Source: a bacterium
GTDB lineage: Bacteria; Sysuimicrobiota; Sysuimicrobiia; Sysuimicrobiales; Segetimicrobiaceae
Assembly: GCA_035945995.1 (NCBI GenBank)
Contig: DASYZR010000116.1
Span: 1 to 64,000 of the forward strand
Reading direction: 5' to 3'
DNA length: 64,000 nucleotides
A program made the position numbers and the translations under genes. Below are positions 7,817 through 20,251 of the stretch, piece after piece (the first letter of the stretch is position 1; each line of letters starts with the position of its first letter). The notes under the pieces were generated by a model, which made no database searches, was not told the DNA's origin, and saw nothing but the letters and a program-made list of their open reading frames with translations.

Positions 7817-8866
7817 TCACCGGATGATGTGATGGTACCGCTGATAGGCCGCGAGCAACAGGCCGCCGATGACGAGCACCGCGTAGTAGGAGACCATCCG
7901 GTCGATCAACACGCCGCTTCGCGCGATCGCGGTGGGCGCCGCGTGCGGGGCGAGCAGCCCGATGAGTCCGGCCTGGGACACCTCCGTCACGCCGACGCCG
8001 CCGGGGACCAGAAATGCCATTCCCAGAATCATCGCCCCGACGTACGAGAAGACGAGAATTTGCGGAGGCAGCGTCAGGCGCAGGGCCCAGAAGACCGCCG
8101 CGACGCGGGCGAGATCGAGCCCGATCGCCGCCGCGGTCAGGGCGACGAGGGCGCCGAGCGTGTGGCGGCGGCGCGATACCGCGATGCTGTCGCACAGGAG
8201 GTCCACGAAACTCTGCGCCCGTCCGCGGAGGCCCAGGGCGGGCACCGCGCGGAGCAGCACGGCGGCGCACGTCCGCACCCGCTGCGGGGCGCCGACGAGA
8301 AGCGCGGCGCCGAGGACGATGACCGCGATCAGCACCGGCAGGACGGCGTTGGCCAGCACCGTTTGCCGGGGCAGCAGCAGGGCGGCGAGCAACAGGCCCA
8401 CGACGAGCATGATCATGTCGAGCAGCCGCTCGATCACCATCGCCGACAGCGACGCCCCGAACCCGACGCCGTACGCGTCGCGCAGCATGACGGCCTTCGC
8501 AAGCTCGAAGCTCCGGCCCGGCGTCATGCTGCCGGCCGCCACGCCGCAGACCACCGAGACCACGGCGAACCGCCCCGAGATCGTGGTGTCGGTCAGCCGC
8601 CGGATCATGTACCGCCAGCGCACGGCCCGCACGCCGATCTGCACCAGCACGGCGAGAATGGCGAGCGCGAACAGCGCCGGCCGGACGTTGTGCAGCGCGC
8701 GGGCGGCGGCGCCCAGGTTCGTGGTCGCGGCGAACAGGACGAGAATCACGAGCCCGCCGGCCGTGAGCGCGTACCCGAGCCACCGGACCGGCCGCGCCGC
8801 GGCGGCGCGGCCGGCCGCCATCGGCGCAACGGCCGCCGCCGGAAGCCCCGGGTCGACGGGTCTCAT
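7817..8866 (-). CDS. Lysylphosphatidylglycerol synthase TM-like / flippase-like integral membrane protein
   Basis: The protein is almost wholly hydrophobic, with about eight predicted helices, and carries family features such as VVCGVAAGSMTPGRSFELAK, ERLLDMIMLV and AFLVPGGVGVTEVSQAGL. These match the UPF0104/AglD-like group, which includes the membrane half of MprF and suspected lipid flippases or glycolipid enzymes. There is no soluble synthetase domain, so lysyl-PG synthesis is not indicated. The open frame extends into valS; ATG 8866, ten bases after the valS stop, is the sensible start (349 residues). Substrate is unknown. Its place after valS suggests cotranscription only. Confidence 0.75.
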   Translation of the reverse strand: MRPVDPGLPAAAVAPMAAGRAAAARPVRWLGYALTAGGLVILVLFAATTNLGAAARALHNVRPALFALAILAVLVQIGVRAVRWRYMIRRLTDTTISGRFAVVSVVCGVAAGSMTPGRSFELAKAVMLRDAYGVGFGASLSAMVIERLLDMIMLVVGLLLAALLLPRQTVLANAVLPVLIAVIVLGAALLVGAPQRVRTCAAVLLRAVPALGLRGRAQSFVDLLCDSIAVSRRRHTLGALVALTAAAIGLDLARVAAVFWALRLTLPPQILVFSYVGAMILGMAFLVPGGVGVTEVSQAGLIGLLAPHAAPTAIARSGVLIDRMVSYYAVLVIGGLLLAAYQRYHHIIR

Positions 8867-8876
8867 CGGCGGGCGC

Positions 8877-11669
8877 TCACGCGGGCGGGGATGGGGCGAG
8901 GTCGGCCAGATATCGCCGCAGCGTCTCGCGCCGCGCGGTGAGCGCGGCGGCCCGCGCACGGTCGGCGGCGACGATGTCCGTCGGCGCCTTGGCCGCGAAC
9001 GCCGGGTCGTCCAGGCGCCGCATCACGCCGCTCTGCTCCCGATCCAACGACGCCAGCTGCTTCGCGAAGCGCTCCCGCGCCTTGGCGCGAAGCTCCGGGC
9101 TGTCCACATGAAGCTCGATCCGCCCCGCCCCGCACGGCGCCGGAATGCCGAACCGCGGATGCTCGTCGATGCCGCGGACTTCGAGACGCATCGGATCGAG
9201 ATGAACCAGGTGGGCGAGGTAAGACCGCACGGTCTCGATCCGATCGCGGTCACCCGGCCCGAAATGGAGGGACACGCCCACGGACTGCGTGGAGAGCCCC
9301 ATCTCGGCGCGCAGGGCCCGGATCGCGCCGGCGATCTCCATCACCTCGGCCATCGCCGCGTCGGCCGCCGCGTCGGCCCACAGACGCGAAGCGTCCGGCC
9401 AGGGCGCCCGCATGATCGTCTCCCCATCGTGCGGCAGCGCCTGCCAGACTTCCTCGGTGATCGCGGGCATGACCGGATGCAGGAGCACCATCGTCTGCGC
9501 CAGCACCCAGCTCATGACGTGCCGCGTTTCGTTCGCCGCGGCGGCGTGGGCGAGGTCGACCTTGGCCATCTCCAGATACCAGTCGCAAAACTCGTTCCAG
9601 ACGAACTCGTAGAGCCGCCGGCACGCCGCGCTGAATTCAAACGATTCGAGCGCGGCCGTCACGTCGCCCGCCGTGCGCGCCAGGCGTCCCAAAATCCAGC
9701 GGTTGGGGGCAAGCCGGACGGCATCGCGCTCCGGGGCGCCGGCCTCCGGCGTCCGGTCCGCGAGGTGCAGGCGCACGAGCCGCGCGGCGTTCCAGATCTT
9801 GTTCGCAAAGTTCCGCGTGTCCTCGACCATCTTTTCGGAGAAGCGCAGATCCTGCTCCCCGGTGCAGCGGTTGATGAGGGCGAAGCGGAGCGAGTCGGCG
9901 CCGTACCGGTCGATCAGCACGAGCGGATCCAGTCCGGTGCCGAGCGTCTTGCTCATCCGCCGGCCCTCGATGTTGAGCACGGTCGGGTTGATGTAGACGT
10001 CCCGGAACGGCACCTCCGCGCGGAACTCGAGCCCGAACATGATCATGCGCGCCACCCACAGGAAGATGATGTCGCGCGCCGTGACGAGGGTGCTCGTCGG
10101 ATAGAAATACTGGAGGTCGGCCGTCTCGCCGGGCCAGCCGAGCGTCGCCATCGGCCACAGGGCGGAGCTGAACCACGTGTCGAGGATGTCCTGATCCCGG
10201 GTGAACGCGGCGCCGCCGCACTTGGGACAGGTCGCCGGACGGTCGACGCTCGCGATCATCTCGCCGCAGGCGCAGTACCAGATCGGGATCTGGTGTCCCC
10301 ACCACAACTGCCGGCTGATATTCCAATCCCGGATCTGCTCCATCCAGTCGAGAAAGAACTTCGTCCATCGCTCGGGATGGAACCGCACACGCCCGTCGCG
10401 CACGGCCTGAATGGCGGGGGCGGCGAGATCCTTCATCCGGCAGAACCACTGGTCGGAAATGTACGGTTCGATGACGGTCTTGCAGCGGTCGCACCGGCCG
10501 ATGTTCGTGACGTACGGCTCCTCGCGGATCAAGAGACCCGCGGATCGGAGGTCCTCCACGAGCAGGCGGCGGGCCTCCGTCCGATCGAGCCCCTCGTAAC
10601 GCGGCCCGCCGAGGTCGGTGATCCGCCCGCGGGGGTCGAACGCGATCAGCACCGGGAGGCGGTGATCCGCGCCGATCTCGTAGTCGAGCGGGTCGTGACC
10701 GGGCGTGATCTTCACCGCGCCGGTCCCGAAGTCGCGCTCGACGCGGCGGTCGGCGATCACCGGCACCTCGCGGTTGACGATCGGTACCAGGACCGTCGAT
10801 CCGACGAGCCGCCGGTAACGTTCGTCCTCGGGATGCACCGCCACGGCGACGTCGGCCAGGATCGTCTCGGGCCGCTGCGTGGCGATGACAATACCCTCGC
10901 TCCCGCCGGCCTGTCCTCCCCCGCCCGGGGGGACAGGTCGTGAGGGGGCGCCGGGATACCGCACGTAGTAGAGCGTGCTCTGCTCCTCGGCGTACTCCAC
11001 TTCGAGGTCCGAGATGCTGGTCAGGTCCTTGGGGCACCAGTTGATCATCCGCTTGCCTTTGTAGATCACGCCCTTGCGGAACAAACGGATGAAGCACTCC
11101 GCCACCGCCCTCGAGTACCCGGGATCCATCGTGAAGGTGGTGCGCGCCCAATCACAGGAGAGCAGCAGCCGCCGCATCTGTCCGAGAATGGTCTGGCCGA
11201 TCTGCTCGCGCCACTTCCAGGCCTCTTCAAGAAATCGCTCGCGTCCGAGGTCGAACCGGGTGAGACCCTCGCGCGCCAGGCGGCGGTCCATGACCACGTG
11301 CACCGCGATGCTGGCATGATCGGTGCCGGGCTGATACAGCGCGTTCCGGCCGCGCAGGCGCTGCCAGCGGACCAGGCAGTCCTGGACCCCGTTGTTGAGC
11401 GCGTGCCCTATGTGCAGCTCGCCGGTCACGTTCGGGAGCGGCATCATGATCGTGTAGGGGCGGCGGGCCGCGTCGGGAACGGCACGGAAATATCCGCGCG
11501 CGTCCCAGGTCCGGTACCAGCGTTCTTCGGTCGCCGCCGGATCGTACGTCTTCGGCAATTCCGTCCCGTCTGTCGCGGGACTTCCGGCCGCTCCGCGGCC
11601 TCCTGCCCCGTCTGTCGCGGGACTTCCGGCCGCTCCGCGGCCTCCTGCCCTCTGTGGCCCGTCCGTCAT
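8877..11669 (-). CDS. valS: Valyl-tRNA synthetase
   Basis: Class I synthetase charging tRNA-Val. The ATP-binding HIGH motif appears as PNVTGELHIGHALN (HIGH at about 86-89), the KMSKS loop as RRMSKTLG (near 570), there is a zinc-knuckle-like segment (CACGEMIASVDRPATCPKCG), and a C-terminal coiled arm. The protein is about 930 residues. ATG 11669 is preferred because GGGAGGG lies eight bases upstream; ATG 11675 would sit only two bases from it. The first 35 residues are dispensable-looking and contain a perfect 14-codon tandem duplication. The gene is preceded by a T-box leader, so expression should rise when uncharged tRNA-Val accumulates. Confidence 0.97.
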   Translation of the reverse strand: MTDGPQRAGGRGAAGSPATDGAGGRGAAGSPATDGTELPKTYDPAATEERWYRTWDARGYFRAVPDAARRPYTIMMPLPNVTGELHIGHALNNGVQDCLVRWQRLRGRNALYQPGTDHASIAVHVVMDRRLAREGLTRFDLGRERFLEEAWKWREQIGQTILGQMRRLLLSCDWARTTFTMDPGYSRAVAECFIRLFRKGVIYKGKRMINWCPKDLTSISDLEVEYAEEQSTLYYVRYPGAPSRPVPPGGGGQAGGSEGIVIATQRPETILADVAVAVHPEDERYRRLVGSTVLVPIVNREVPVIADRRVERDFGTGAVKITPGHDPLDYEIGADHRLPVLIAFDPRGRITDLGGPRYEGLDRTEARRLLVEDLRSAGLLIREEPYVTNIGRCDRCKTVIEPYISDQWFCRMKDLAAPAIQAVRDGRVRFHPERWTKFFLDWMEQIRDWNISRQLWWGHQIPIWYCACGEMIASVDRPATCPKCGGAAFTRDQDILDTWFSSALWPMATLGWPGETADLQYFYPTSTLVTARDIIFLWVARMIMFGLEFRAEVPFRDVYINPTVLNIEGRRMSKTLGTGLDPLVLIDRYGADSLRFALINRCTGEQDLRFSEKMVEDTRNFANKIWNAARLVRLHLADRTPEAGAPERDAVRLAPNRWILGRLARTAGDVTAALESFEFSAACRRLYEFVWNEFCDWYLEMAKVDLAHAAAANETRHVMSWVLAQTMVLLHPVMPAITEEVWQALPHDGETIMRAPWPDASRLWADAAADAAMAEVMEIAGAIRALRAEMGLSTQSVGVSLHFGPGDRDRIETVRSYLAHLVHLDPMRLEVRGIDEHPRFGIPAPCGAGRIELHVDSPELRAKARERFAKQLASLDREQSGVMRRLDDPAFAAKAPTDIVAADRARAAALTARRETLRRYLADLAPSPPA
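11565..11648. repeat. Perfect 42-bp tandem duplication within the valS 5' coding region
   Basis: Two identical 42-base units lie at 11565-11606 and 11607-11648. The duplication preserves frame, adding one extra copy of 14 codons (protein repeat GGRGAAGSPATDG) in the non-conserved N-terminal extension of ValRS. Identity of the units suggests a recent slippage event or an assembly artefact; no mobile-element features are present. Confidence 0.95.
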
Positions 11670-11699
11670 CCGCATCGCCCTCCCGTTCTGCGCCGCAAC

Positions 11700-11952
11700 A
11701 CAAACGCCGCCTCACCCAAAGGGCGAAGCGGCGCTCCGCGGTACCACCTTCATCCCGCGTTCGCGTCACGCCGTGCGACCGCGGCTCCACGCGCTGTCCC
11801 GGGCGCACCCGACGGATCGTGGGCGGCATACCGCCGGCGATCCGTGGCTCAGGGGCGACATTCGGTTGGCCCGGCCCGGGGAGCTTTCACCACCCCCTCC
11901 CCTCGCTCTGGACGCCCGGGCGACCTACTCCTCCCCGTCCTCGCGTTCCGAT
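11700..11952 (-). promoter_or_regulatory. T-box riboswitch leader of valS
   Basis: On the minus strand the 12-base core GGTGGTACCGCG (11748-11737) is the canonical T-box that pairs with the uncharged tRNA acceptor end. It is followed by a G/C-rich hairpin (11733-11705) and a T-rich run (TTTGTGTT), the competing terminator. Upstream is a stem-I-like region with an AGTA segment, an AGAG...GGTGGTGAAAG apical part, and the return strand CGAATGTCGCC, where GTC (11859-11857) is a valine codon in the expected specifier position. A valine specifier ahead of valS is self-consistent. The exact 5' end and stem pairings were not folded by program. Confidence 0.9.
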
Positions 11953-11959
11953 TGCGCAT

Positions 11960-11968
11960 ATTATACCA
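11960..11968 (-). promoter_or_regulatory. Extended -10 promoter for the valS leader
   Basis: The minus strand reads TGGTATAAT, a perfect -10 hexamer (11965-11960) with the extended TGn element. No good -35 hexamer is visible at 16-18 bases, as expected for extended -10 promoters. The start site would fall near 11953, at the head of the T-box leader. The complement ATTATA also offers a weak -10 toward the divergent lhr gene, whose ATG is only 17-25 bases away. Confidence 0.7.
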
Positions 11969-11984
11969 TATCGTGAGAGGCCCC

Positions 11985-16252
<4,268 letters not shown>

Positions 16253-16256
<4 letters not shown>

Positions 16257-17236
16257 GCAGGCGCCACGCCGATCTCGCAATTTTGATGGTGATCGACGCG
16301 CTGGTCCCGGCGGCGACGAGAGAACGGTTCCGGGCGTCGGCCGAAGCCGCGGCCCCGGGCGCGCGCATTCTGATGCCGGCCGGCCGGGACGAGGCCGTCG
16401 CGCAGGCGCCGGACGCGGACGTCGCGGCGGGATGGGCGCTGCCGGCCGGCGTGCTCGAACACGGCCGCCGGCTCCGCTGGGTGCACGCCTTTACGGCCGG
16501 CGTCGATCACTTCGTCACGCTCCCGGGCATTCGCGACGGACGGATCGTGCTGACCCGGACCGTCGGCGCGCACGGGGCGCTCCCGGGCCATGTGATGGCG
16601 CTCATCCTCGCGTTCGCGCGCCGCCTGCACGTCGACATCCGGCGGCAGATCAGCCGCGTCTGGGACCGGCCCGGCGGCGTCGGTGAGGACGTCGAGGGCG
16701 AGGTCCTCGGGATTCTCGGGCTCGGCCAGATCGGGAAGCCGCTCGCCGCGCGCGCCGCGGCTTTCGGCATGCGCGTCATCGGCACCAGGCGGACGCCCGC
16801 ACCCGTGCCGCACGTCGACGTGGTCCTCCCGCCGGAGCGCACCGACGATCTCCTGCGGGAGGCCGACTACGTCGTGGCCCTGCTACCCCTCACGCCCGAG
16901 ACCAAGGGGCGCATGGGCGAGCGCGAGTTCCGGCTGATGAAGCCGGGCGCCGTCTTCATCAATGTCTCGCGGGGACCGATCGTCCAGGAGGCGGCGCTGA
17001 TCCGGGCGCTGCGCGAGGGCTGGATCGCCGGGGCGGGATTGGACGTGTTCGACGTGGAGCCGCTGCCGGGCGATCACCCGCTGTACGAGTTTCCAAACGT
17101 CATCATCACGCCTCACGTGTCGGGGATCACGCCGAGATTCTTCGACCGGATCGCCGCGATCTTCGCCGACAACATCCGCCGCTACGCCGGCGGCGAGCCG
17201 CTGGCCAACGTGATCGACGTCGCGCGCGGGTACTGA
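16253..17236 (+). CDS. D-2-hydroxyacid dehydrogenase (NAD-dependent)
   Basis: A member of the D-isomer-specific 2-hydroxyacid dehydrogenases, which interconvert 2-oxoacids and D-2-hydroxyacids. The Rossmann motif GLGQIG is at 156-161, and the catalytic triad is present: Arg240 in NVSRGPIVQ, Glu269 in LDVFDVEPLP and His288 in IITPHVSG. There are 327 residues. The start forms an ATGA overlap with lhr, so it is translated from the helicase message. Substrate cannot be told; candidates include glyoxylate, hydroxypyruvate or branched 2-oxoacids. No metabolic partner lies beside it. Confidence 0.9.
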
Positions 17237-17265
17237 CCTCGTCTACCCGGGCATCACCGGCGGCT

Positions 17266-18204
17266 TCACGCCCGGAACACATCGGTTGTCAGGTAACGAA
17301 AGCCTGAATCGACGATGATCGTGGCGACCGTGGCGCGGGGGCCGAGCCGCTCCGCCACACGCAGGGAGGCGACCACATTTGCCCCGCTCGAGGAGCCGGC
17401 AAAGATCGCCTCCTCCCGGGCGAGTCGCCGCGCCATCGCCTTTGCCTCGCCGGTGGTCACCGTCACAATCTCGTCCACCTCGTCCGGCTTCCAGAGCGGC
17501 GGGATGAAGCCGATGCCGATCCCTTCGATCTTGTGGGATCCCGAGGGCTTTCCCGACAGCACCGCGGACTCCGCGGGTTCCACCGCGACCACCGTAACCT
17601 GCCGTTCGTGGCGCCGCAGCGCACGGGCGCTGCCGTGAATCGAGTGAGCCGTGCTCACCGCGTGCACGAAGGCATCCACGTGGCCGCCGGTCTGCTGCCA
17701 CACCTCCTCACCCAGCGCATGGTAGCCGGCCTCCCCATCATGGTTATTGAGCTGGTCGGCCCACCAGTGCCCCGGGCGGCGGCTGATTTCGCCGGCGGTC
17801 GCGATCATCGTCTTGATCAGATCTTCGGTGATCTTCCCCCCGTCGCTCCGCACGTCCGTGATGTCCGCGCCGTAGGCGCGCATCGCCTGCCGCTTCTCAT
17901 CGCTGAACGCATCCGAGAACACAAAATGGGTCTTGTACCCGAGCGCGGCGCACACAAAGGCAAGCGAGATCCCCGTCGTTCCGGCCGTATACTCGACGAG
18001 TGTGCCGCCCGGCGCTAGGCGCCCGTCCGCCGCCGCCCGCTCCACCATCGCCCGCGCCATTCTGTCCTTCATACTGCCGGTTGGATTCGCGGATTCGAGT
18101 TTGGCGACGACGCGAGCGGCACCGGGCCGCACCACGTGCCGCAACTCCACGAGCGGGGTGTTGCCGATCGCATCCAGGACGGGTTTCGCGATGCCCTCTC
18201 TCAC
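17266..18204 (-). CDS. Cysteine synthase-like PLP enzyme (fold type II)
   Basis: Members of this family form cysteine from O-acetylserine and sulfide, or cystathionine from serine and homocysteine. The N-terminal block LDAIGNTPLVEL, the PLP lysine in NPTGSMKDRMA (Lys46) and the substrate loop EYTAGTTGISLA are clear, as is the phosphate-binding glycine-rich region. The substrate loop usually reads T-S-G-N-T-G; here it is T-A-G-T-T-G, a divergence that may change acceptor specificity. GTG 18204 follows GGAGG by five bases; ATG 18216, inside that site, is the alternative. It converges on the dehydrogenase gene with 29 bases between. Confidence 0.85.
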   Translation of the reverse strand: MREGIAKPVLDAIGNTPLVELRHVVRPGAARVVAKLESANPTGSMKDRMARAMVERAAADGRLAPGGTLVEYTAGTTGISLAFVCAALGYKTHFVFSDAFSDEKRQAMRAYGADITDVRSDGGKITEDLIKTMIATAGEISRRPGHWWADQLNNHDGEAGYHALGEEVWQQTGGHVDAFVHAVSTAHSIHGSARALRRHERQVTVVAVEPAESAVLSGKPSGSHKIEGIGIGFIPPLWKPDEVDEIVTVTTGEAKAMARRLAREEAIFAGSSSGANVVASLRVAERLGPRATVATIIVDSGFRYLTTDVFRA

Positions 18205-18334
18205 GGAGACCTCCATTTTCGGCCGTGCATCGTGCGCCCGGCCGGCGCGAAACTGTCGGTCGGACCGTTGTTCCACGCGGTCGAAGCGACCGTCGAACCA
18301 CCGCTCCGGGCTGTCGAACTCCAGCGGACACCAT

Positions 18335-19171
18335 TCAGTCCTCCCGCGACCGGAACGTCGTGATCGCCGCGGCGAACATCACAACGAGGAACCCCAGGAT
18401 GATCGCGAGGTTGAGCCGGTACGGCTGGACGACCAGGGCGCGGGCGAGCGGCGAGCCCGCGTAGACCATGCCCCGGAGGGCATCGACCGCGTACGTCAGG
18501 GGGTCGATCCGGGTCAGGGCCGCCATCCACAACGGCAGCCCGCGCAGCGGGAAGAACGCGCCCGAGAGCAGCCACAGCGGGAGGACGAGAAAGTTCATCA
18601 CCACCTGGAAGCCTTCCATCGTCGCCATGCGGGAGGCGCTCACCAGCCCGAGGCTGGTGAGCGACGCGGAGACAAGGAACATCATGAGCACGGTGCCGAG
18701 AATCTGCGCCGGACCGAGCCGGACGCCGACGATCGGGGAGATGACGAGCAGCAGCAGTCCCTGCAGCGTCGCGACGCTCGCGCCGCCCAGCACCTTGCCG
18801 GCCACGATGCTCGACCGCGCCACCGGGGCGACGAGGATTTCCTTCAGAAACCCGAACTCCCGGTCCCAGATGATCGAGATCGCGGAAAACATCGCGGTGA
18901 AGAGCACCGTCATCCCGAGCACGCCGGGATACATGAACTGCAGGTAGCTAAAGCCGCGCGGCACGGCCGCGGACCGGAACGTGGCGCCGAACCCGGTGCC
19001 CATGATCGCGAGATAGATCAGCGGCTGTCCCAGGGCGCCGACGATCCGGGCCCGCTCCGAGACGAACCGGATCAACTCCCGCAGCCAGATGGCGTACGCG
19101 GCCCGAACCTCGTGGCGCCAGCGGGCGGGGGCGGCCGCGGCCGGCGTGGGGCGGGCGCCGACACTCAACAT
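18335..19171 (-). CDS. ABC-2 type transporter permease
   Basis: The membrane component of an ABC-2 exporter, 278 residues with six predicted helices. It carries the family's mid-region FLKEILVAPVARSSIVAGK and the signature before the fifth helix, LPLWLLSGAFFPLRGLPLWM. This matches the DrrB/NodJ group, which exports drugs, lipids or polysaccharides. It follows the ATPase gene by 19 bases and presumably dimerises in a two-component exporter. No substrate-determining neighbour is present. Confidence 0.9.
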   Translation of the reverse strand: MLSVGARPTPAAAAPARWRHEVRAAYAIWLRELIRFVSERARIVGALGQPLIYLAIMGTGFGATFRSAAVPRGFSYLQFMYPGVLGMTVLFTAMFSAISIIWDREFGFLKEILVAPVARSSIVAGKVLGGASVATLQGLLLLVISPIVGVRLGPAQILGTVLMMFLVSASLTSLGLVSASRMATMEGFQVVMNFLVLPLWLLSGAFFPLRGLPLWMAALTRIDPLTYAVDALRGMVYAGSPLARALVVQPYRLNLAIILGFLVVMFAAAITTFRSRED

Positions 19172-19190
19172 GCGGTACCTTCCCCGCGCC

Positions 19191-20177
19191 TCATCGGCGG
19201 CGGCCGCCCCATGCCCGCGCCATCGTCCGCAGCTGGTCCATGGCGGAGGCCGACTCCTCGCGGATCGCGTGGCCGGTGAGCTTCAGAAACACGTCGTCGA
19301 GCGTCGGGCGTGTGACGGCGACCGCGGTCACGAGCGACGGAAACGCCGCGGCGACCCGCGGCACGAACTCCGGCCCGCGCTCCTGCTCCACGACGACCTG
19401 CCCGTCGACCGCGCGGGCGCCGCCGCCGAACCGCGCCTCGATCTCGCGGGCGAGGGACGGGGCGTCCGGCGACGTGATCGTGATCACGTCGCCGCCGACC
19501 TGCCGCCGCAGCGCCTCGGGCGTGTCGAGCGCCACGATGCGGCCGTCGTCGATGATGGCGATCCGGTCGCAGTGTTCCGACTCCTCGATGTAGTGGGTCG
19601 TCATGAACACGGTGACGCCCTCGCGGCGGCGCAGGTCGAGCACGTACTCCCAGATGTGGTTGCGGGTCTGCAGGTCGAGCCCGATCGTCGGCTCGTCGAG
19701 AAACAGAACCCTCGGCCGATGGAGCAGCCCGCGCGCGATCTCCAGGCGCCGCTTCATCCCGCCGGAATACGTCGCCACGAGCGCGCGGCGGCGTTCGGCG
19801 AGTTCCACCATCCCGAGGACGGCGGCGATGCGGGCCTCCACCTGGGCCGGCGGCACACCGTAGAGCATCGCGTGGAACCGCAGATTCTGCTCCGCGGTCA
19901 ACCGGTTGTCGAGACTGGGGTCCTGAAAGACGATCCCCATGGCCCGGCGGACGTCCGCCGGGCGGGCGACGACGTCGTAGCCGGCGAGCGACGCGCGGCC
20001 CGACGTCGGCCGCAGCAGCGTCGCGAGTATCTTGATCGTCGTCGTCTTCCCCGCGCCGTTTGGGCCGAGAAAGCCGAAGATCTCCCCCGGGGCGACGGAA
20101 AACGACACGCCCCGGACGGCGTCGATCGCGCCGAACCGCTTGGTCAGATCCTGGACGTCGATGATCGGTGCCGGCAT
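19191..20177 (-). CDS. ABC transporter ATP-binding protein, DrrA-like
   Basis: ATPase of the exporter with the downstream permease. Walker A is GPNGAGKTTT (38-47), the Q-loop is VFQDPSLDNRLT, the signature YSGGMKRRLEIARG, and Walker B VLFLDEPTIGLD, followed by the switch TTHYIEE. The C-terminal 80 residues form the accessory domain typical of DrrA/daunorubicin-type ATPases (VTRPTLDDVFLKLTGHAIRE). ATG 20177 has GGAGGAGG six bases upstream. At 328 residues it is of normal family length. Antibiotic or lipid export is possible, substrate unknown. Confidence 0.93.
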   Translation of the reverse strand: MPAPIIDVQDLTKRFGAIDAVRGVSFSVAPGEIFGFLGPNGAGKTTTIKILATLLRPTSGRASLAGYDVVARPADVRRAMGIVFQDPSLDNRLTAEQNLRFHAMLYGVPPAQVEARIAAVLGMVELAERRRALVATYSGGMKRRLEIARGLLHRPRVLFLDEPTIGLDLQTRNHIWEYVLDLRRREGVTVFMTTHYIEESEHCDRIAIIDDGRIVALDTPEALRRQVGGDVITITSPDAPSLAREIEARFGGGARAVDGQVVVEQERGPEFVPRVAAAFPSLVTAVAVTRPTLDDVFLKLTGHAIREESASAMDQLRTMARAWGGRRR

Positions 20178-20195
20178 CCGGCCTCCTCCGTCCCG

Positions 20196-20235
20196 AAACG
20201 CAAGCGGCGGGACGAACGCCCCGCCGTTTGCGTTT
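20196..20235. terminator. Hairpin between lon and the ABC exporter genes
   Basis: An eight-base arm AAACGCAA plus CGGCGGG pairs with CCCGCCG and TTGCGTTT around an eight-base loop, with one mismatch. On the plus strand it is followed by TTTTT; on the minus strand, the direction of lon transcription, only by TTTC. It is the only terminator-like structure after lon and probably ends the tig-clpP-clpX-lon run, but the better U-tract faces the other way. Confidence 0.6.
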
Positions 20236-20251
20236 TTCCCCCTGCGGCCCC

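Noticed and set aside
7932-10943. 1003-codon open frame on the plus strand
   Set aside because: Antisense to valS and the flippase-like gene, with no domain features; GC-driven absence of stops explains it.
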